A stretch of 64,000 nt of DNA from Hymenobacter metallicola (lineage in GTDB: Bacteria > Bacteroidota > Bacteroidia > Cytophagales > Hymenobacteraceae). The position numbers and the translations under genes were made by a program. Where the stretch lies: assembly GCF_004745645.1 (NCBI RefSeq), contig NZ_SRMB01000004.1, positions 62,001 through 126,000 on the forward strand. Reading direction: 5' to 3'. The notes under the pieces are model-generated. The model worked only from the letters and a program-made list of their open reading frames with translations, was not told where the DNA came from and ran no database searches. Below, piece after piece: positions 61,024 to 64,000 of the stretch (its first letter is position 1; the number at the start of each line of letters is the position of its first letter).

Positions 61024-62144
61024 CGGAGGTTACGGTAGAGGAACAGCGAAATTCCCAGAGCTAGATAGTAAAAAAAATAAACAGCGTCGAGTACGGGCAG
61101 CAACACAGTCGGCAGTCGGTTGTCGAGCCGCTGGCCAAGCTTTGCATACGTAGCACAAATTACCACCGTACGAATACCCCACAAGGCGGTCAAAGGTACC
61201 CAATCGGGTCGGGAAATCAGCAGCACCAAGGTTGTGAAATAAAAAAGCAGATTAGTGCCAATAAAGTTTCCGATTCGTAATCTATCGGCCAGCCGGTAGC
61301 GCTGGCCCGCCGACAAATGCCGACGTTTTTGGCGCCACCACACTGCCCAGGTTTTGGCTGGTACGCTAAGCGTATGTGCAGCCGGCTCGGCCTCCACCGT
61401 CACGCGTTGTCCGTGGCGCACGGCATCCTGCACGAACAGGTCGTCGTCGCCGCCGAGGCTGCGGATATGGGAAGCAAAGCCTTTGGTTGCATGGAAACAT
61501 TGCTGCGTGTAGGCCAGATTGCGGCCCACGCCCATGTAGGGTTGCCCCCGCCACGCGAAGGACAGATACTGTGCTCCAGTGAGCAGGGTTTCAAAACGGA
61601 TGAGTTTATTTAAAAAACCGGGCGCCTCCGCATAGGCCGAATATCCCAAAATAACATCCGCCGGCCGGCTGAAGCCGCGTTGCATTAATCGAACCCACTG
61701 ATTAGTAGCCGGAATACAGTCGGCATCGGTAAACAACAGGCGCGGGTAGCGCGCCACTTTTATTCCCAGGGTCAGGGCATATTTTTTTGGCGACAACCCT
61801 TCGGGCGTTTTATCCACCGTTACTAGGCGCACGTTGGGATAGTACTGGGTGAGCTGCTGCACGTACAGATACGTGTCGTCGCCCGAGCGGTCGTCGACCA
61901 AAATAATTTCGAAGCCGGCCGGATACTCCTGCTGCAAGAGCAACGGCAGCAGTTGGCGCAGGTTGTCCAGCTCGTTGTGGGCGCACACCAGAATAGAAAC
62001 CGGTTCGGCATCGAGTTGCGCATCGGCCGGCGCAGGGGCTTGGGGGCGCAGGGCGAAGGGCAGAAAGTAATACGCCGCGTAGCCCAGCTGTACCAGCACG
62101 GAAACCAGCAGCAGCCAAATAGCAGGAGAAAATTGGACTGGCAA
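61014..62144 (-). CDS. Membrane-anchored family 2 glycosyltransferase
   Basis: A 376-residue protein with one N-terminal membrane helix, a GT2 (GT-A) domain and two or three C-terminal helices. Motifs: VSILVCAHNE, IILVDDRSGDDT, the metal-binding FTDADC, LGGDDDLFVQDA and QKRRHL in the Q..RW position. It probably transfers a sugar to an envelope glycan or lipid. The start is TTG at 62144; no ATG or GTG is available before the membrane helix. Its end overlaps the ECF sigma gene. Confidence 0.88.
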   Translation of the reverse strand: MPVQFSPAIWLLLVSVLVQLGYAAYYFLPFALRPQAPAPADAQLDAEPVSILVCAHNELDNLRQLLPLLLQQEYPAGFEIILVDDRSGDDTYLYVQQLTQYYPNVRLVTVDKTPEGLSPKKYALTLGIKVARYPRLLFTDADCIPATNQWVRLMQRGFSRPADVILGYSAYAEAPGFLNKLIRFETLLTGAQYLSFAWRGQPYMGVGRNLAYTQQCFHATKGFASHIRSLGGDDDLFVQDAVRHGQRVTVEAEPAAHTLSVPAKTWAVWWRQKRRHLSAGQRYRLADRLRIGNFIGTNLLFYFTTLVLLISRPDWVPLTALWGIRTVVICATYAKLGQRLDNRLPTVLLPVLDAVYFFYYLALGISLFLYRNLRWK

Positions 62145-62167
62145 CGCGTAGAAATTGGGTAAGTGGG

Positions 62168-62175
62168 CAAAAGTA
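62168..62175 (-). promoter_or_regulatory. -7 element TACTTTTG for the glycosyltransferase/sigma pair
   Basis: Exact TAnnTTTG on the reverse strand, 23 bases before the TTG start. No TTG at the standard upstream spacing. Confidence 0.45.
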
Positions 62176-62208
62176 GGTATTCAACACGAGGGAACCGTGG
62201 TAAGGGTT

Positions 62209-62216
62209 TACCTTTG
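62209..62216 (+). promoter_or_regulatory. -7 element TACCTTTG for tgt
   Basis: Exact TAnnTTTG match about 105 bases before the tgt ATG, back to back with the reverse-strand motif at 62168-62175. No TTG at standard spacing. The intervening leader shows no recognised riboswitch. Confidence 0.5.
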
Positions 62217-62321
62217 CAGATTCAAACGCCATTTCTCCGCCGGGGCGTGGCTGGGCGTAGTCCGCAGCCCAGGACGAACAGCTCATCTGCCATCCCCTGA
62301 AACGGGAATTCTTATCCACGC

Positions 62322-63452
62322 ATGACCTTCGATTTAGTAGCCCACGACCCTCAGTCCAAAGCCCGCGCCGGGGTGGTGCACACGGCGCACGGCGCCATCC
62401 AAACGCCCATTTTCATGCCCGTGGGCACGGCCGGCACCGTCAAGGCCGTGCAGCAGCGCGACCTGAAAGACGATATCAAGGCCCAGATTATCCTGGGCAA
62501 TACCTACCACCTCTACCTGCGCCCGGGCCTCGACGTGCTGCGCGCGGCCGGTGGCTTGCACAAGTTCAACGGCTGGGACCGGCCGATTCTCACCGACTCG
62601 GGCGGCTACCAGGTGTACTCGCTCAGCGGCACGCGCAAAATCAAGGAGGAAGGCGTGAAATTCCGCTCCCACATTGATGGGTCCCAGCACTTGTTTTCGC
62701 CCGAGGGCGTGATGGACATTCAGCGCACCATCGGGGCTGACATCATGATGGCCTTCGACGAGTGCACGCCCTGGCCCTGCGAGTACGACTACGCCGCCCG
62801 CTCCCTGGACATGACCCACCGCTGGCTCAAGCGCTGCATCGAGCGTTTCGACAGCACCGAGGGTCACTACGGCTACGAGCAGACCCTGTTCCCGATTGTG
62901 CAGGGCTCGACGTTCAAGGATTTGCGGGTGAAGTCGGCCGAGTTTATTGCCGAGCAGGGCCGGGAGGGCAACGCCATCGGCGGGCTGAGCGTGGGCGAGC
63001 CGGCCGAGATGATGTACGAAATGACCGAGCTGGTCTGCGACATTCTGCCCCAGGACAAGCCCCGCTACCTGATGGGCGTGGGCACGCCGGCCAATATCCT
63101 GGAAAACATTGCCCTGGGCGTGGATATGTTCGACTGCGTGATGCCGACCCGCAATGCCCGCAACGGCATGCTGTTCACTACCCAAGGCATTATGAACATT
63201 ACCAACAAAAAGTGGCAGCTGGACTTTGAGCCTATCGACCGGGAATTAGGCGGCTACGTGAGTACGTTTTACTCCCGTTCCTACGTTCGGCACTTATTCC
63301 AGAGCCAGGAAATGCTCGGCCCCCAGATTGCCTCGATTCACAACCTGTCGTTCTACCTCTGGCTGGTGCAGCAGGCCCGGGAGCAAATCATTGCCGGCAC
63401 CTTCCGCGACTGGAAAGACAAGATGGTGAAGCAGGTCATGACGCGGCTGTAA
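62322..63452 (+). CDS. tgt: tRNA-guanine transglycosylase (queuine tRNA-ribosyltransferase)
   Basis: A 376-residue TIM-barrel enzyme that exchanges guanine 34 of GUN-anticodon tRNAs for preQ1. It has LTDSGGYQVYSL (base-binding Asp near 91), FDECTPWP, FPIVQGS, GGLSVGEP, RYLMGVGTPANILE and the nucleophile Asp in DMFDCVMPTRNARNG. The structural zinc site is unusual: where the family has CxCxxC, this protein has L309, G311 and S314, although the fourth ligand H340 (ASIHNL) remains. It may fold without zinc. Otherwise full length. Confidence 0.95.
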   Translation: MTFDLVAHDPQSKARAGVVHTAHGAIQTPIFMPVGTAGTVKAVQQRDLKDDIKAQIILGNTYHLYLRPGLDVLRAAGGLHKFNGWDRPILTDSGGYQVYSLSGTRKIKEEGVKFRSHIDGSQHLFSPEGVMDIQRTIGADIMMAFDECTPWPCEYDYAARSLDMTHRWLKRCIERFDSTEGHYGYEQTLFPIVQGSTFKDLRVKSAEFIAEQGREGNAIGGLSVGEPAEMMYEMTELVCDILPQDKPRYLMGVGTPANILENIALGVDMFDCVMPTRNARNGMLFTTQGIMNITNKKWQLDFEPIDRELGGYVSTFYSRSYVRHLFQSQEMLGPQIASIHNLSFYLWLVQQAREQIIAGTFRDWKDKMVKQVMTRL

Positions 63453-63453
63453 G

Positions 63454-63586
63454 AGTTGGTTTTTGGTTCATGGTTTTTGGTTGTTGGTTTGTGCTTTGCC
63501 AGCAACTCCGAGCAGAATGCTGCTCACCTCGATACGACAACCATCGACCATCCCAAAAACCAAAAACGAATAACTAAAAACCAACT
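63454..63586. repeat. Imperfect inverted repeat built of GGTTTTTGG units between tgt and the lptF/lptG-like gene
   Basis: The left arm (GTTGGTTTTTGGTTCATGG ..., about 63455-63490) and the complement of the right arm (GTTGGTTTTTAGTTATTCG ..., 63586 back to about 63550) agree at most positions over some 33 bases. The 60-base centre is not repetitive. It could form a long mRNA hairpin ending at the GTG start of the next gene. Confidence 0.65.
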
Positions 63587-64000
63587 GTGAAGCTGCTCGA
63601 TAAATACATACTGGTAAAATTTCTCACCGCGTTTTTCTTTGTGGTGGTGGTGCTGGTGAGCGTTATCTGCGTGATTGACTTCACGGAGAAAAACGACGAC
63701 TTCATTCAGCACAACCTCTCGGCGGGCAAGATTATTTCGGAGTACTACCTCAACCTGTTTCCGTACTACGCCAACCTGCTCTCCCCGATTACGGTGTTTA
63801 TTGCCGTGGTATTCGTGACGGCCCGGCTGGCGGCCCGCACCGAAATTGTGGCTATTCTGGCCAGTGGCGTAAGTTTTCAGCGCCTGCTGGTGCCCTACTG
63901 GATGGGGGCTTTGGTGATTGGCATTATCACGTTTGGGCTCATTGGCTGGGGTATTCCGATTGCCAATAAAACGCGGGTAGCTTTTGAGAAGAAGTACATT
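63587..64000 (+). CDS. LptF/LptG (YjgP/YjgQ) family permease, 3' end cut off
   Basis: 138 codons are present up to the window edge. The start is GTG at 63587 (KLLDKYILVKFLTAFFFVVVVLVSV), followed by IDFTEKNDDFIQHN, LFPYYANLLSPITVFIAVVFVTARLAARTEIVAILASGVSFQRLL. These match the N-terminal membrane half of LptF/LptG, which extract lipopolysaccharide from the inner membrane with the LptB ATPase. Which of the two it is cannot be told from the part seen. Confidence 0.9.
   Translation, partial: MKLLDKYILVKFLTAFFFVVVVLVSVICVIDFTEKNDDFIQHNLSAGKIISEYYLNLFPYYANLLSPITVFIAVVFVTARLAARTEIVAILASGVSFQRLLVPYWMGALVIGIITFGLIGWGIPIANKTRVAFEKKYI

Overview
The window looks like a chromosomal segment of a GC-rich Bacteroidota bacterium, most likely a Hymenobacter-type member of the Cytophagales. 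The signs are four proteins ending in type IX secretion (T9SS) sorting domains, an Oar-like TonB-dependent receptor, DUF3857 and IPExxVDY proteins, and repeated promoter motifs of the Bacteroidota form TTG-N19/20-TAnnTTTG. The genus is an inference from gene style; no rRNA gene is present.

Layout. 1-5.5 kb: the end of a GlcD-type FAD dehydrogenase, an NlpC/P60 lipoprotein, a large Oar-like receptor and tRNA-Ala(GGC). 5.5-8 kb: cysteine synthesis (cysE, cysK) and a cupin. 8-16.3 kb: a T9SS-exported beta-helix protein, a HEAT-repeat/cyclophilin lipoprotein, a glycosyltransferase, a redoxin and an outer-membrane lipoprotein. 16.4-21.3 kb: a xanthine dehydrogenase operon (FeS/FAD subunit, molybdopterin subunit, XdhC-type maturation factor). 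21.3-27.2 kb: a DUF4136 lipoprotein, an ABC exporter, a seven-repeat T9SS protein and an MFS transporter. 27.2-37.9 kb: the most unusual block, three tandem DUF3857/transglutaminase-like exported proteins followed by a stand-alone propeptide-like protein and a 1202-residue M12B-type metallopeptidase. 38-43.5 kb: an outer-membrane barrel pair and an S46 dipeptidyl-peptidase. 43.6-57 kb: mostly housekeeping genes (yidD, lgt, nadE, acpP-fabF-rnc, pyk, rpsT) with an ECF sigma/anti-sigma pair. 57-64 kb: a DUF4142 protein, a YheT-like hydrolase behind a perfect 30-bp palindrome, rsmG, a second ECF sigma factor with a coupled glycosyltransferase, tgt, and the start of an LptF/LptG permease.

How genes fit together. 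CysE makes O-acetylserine that CysK converts to cysteine. XdhA/XdhB oxidise purines and XdhC prepares their molybdenum cofactor. AcpP and FabF act in fatty-acid elongation. Lgt would lipidate the several lipoproteins seen here. The T9SS cargo proteins need a secretion machine encoded elsewhere; no T9SS core gene was found.

The best candidate for something undescribed is the 27.2-37.9 kb block. One DUF3857 paralogue keeps a transglutaminase-like Cys and His, while the two upstream paralogues have lost both. One of those two also carries a single in-frame stop. The block is followed by a protein matching only the propeptide region of the neighbouring metallopeptidase. All functional statements are from reading motifs by eye; no database search was run.
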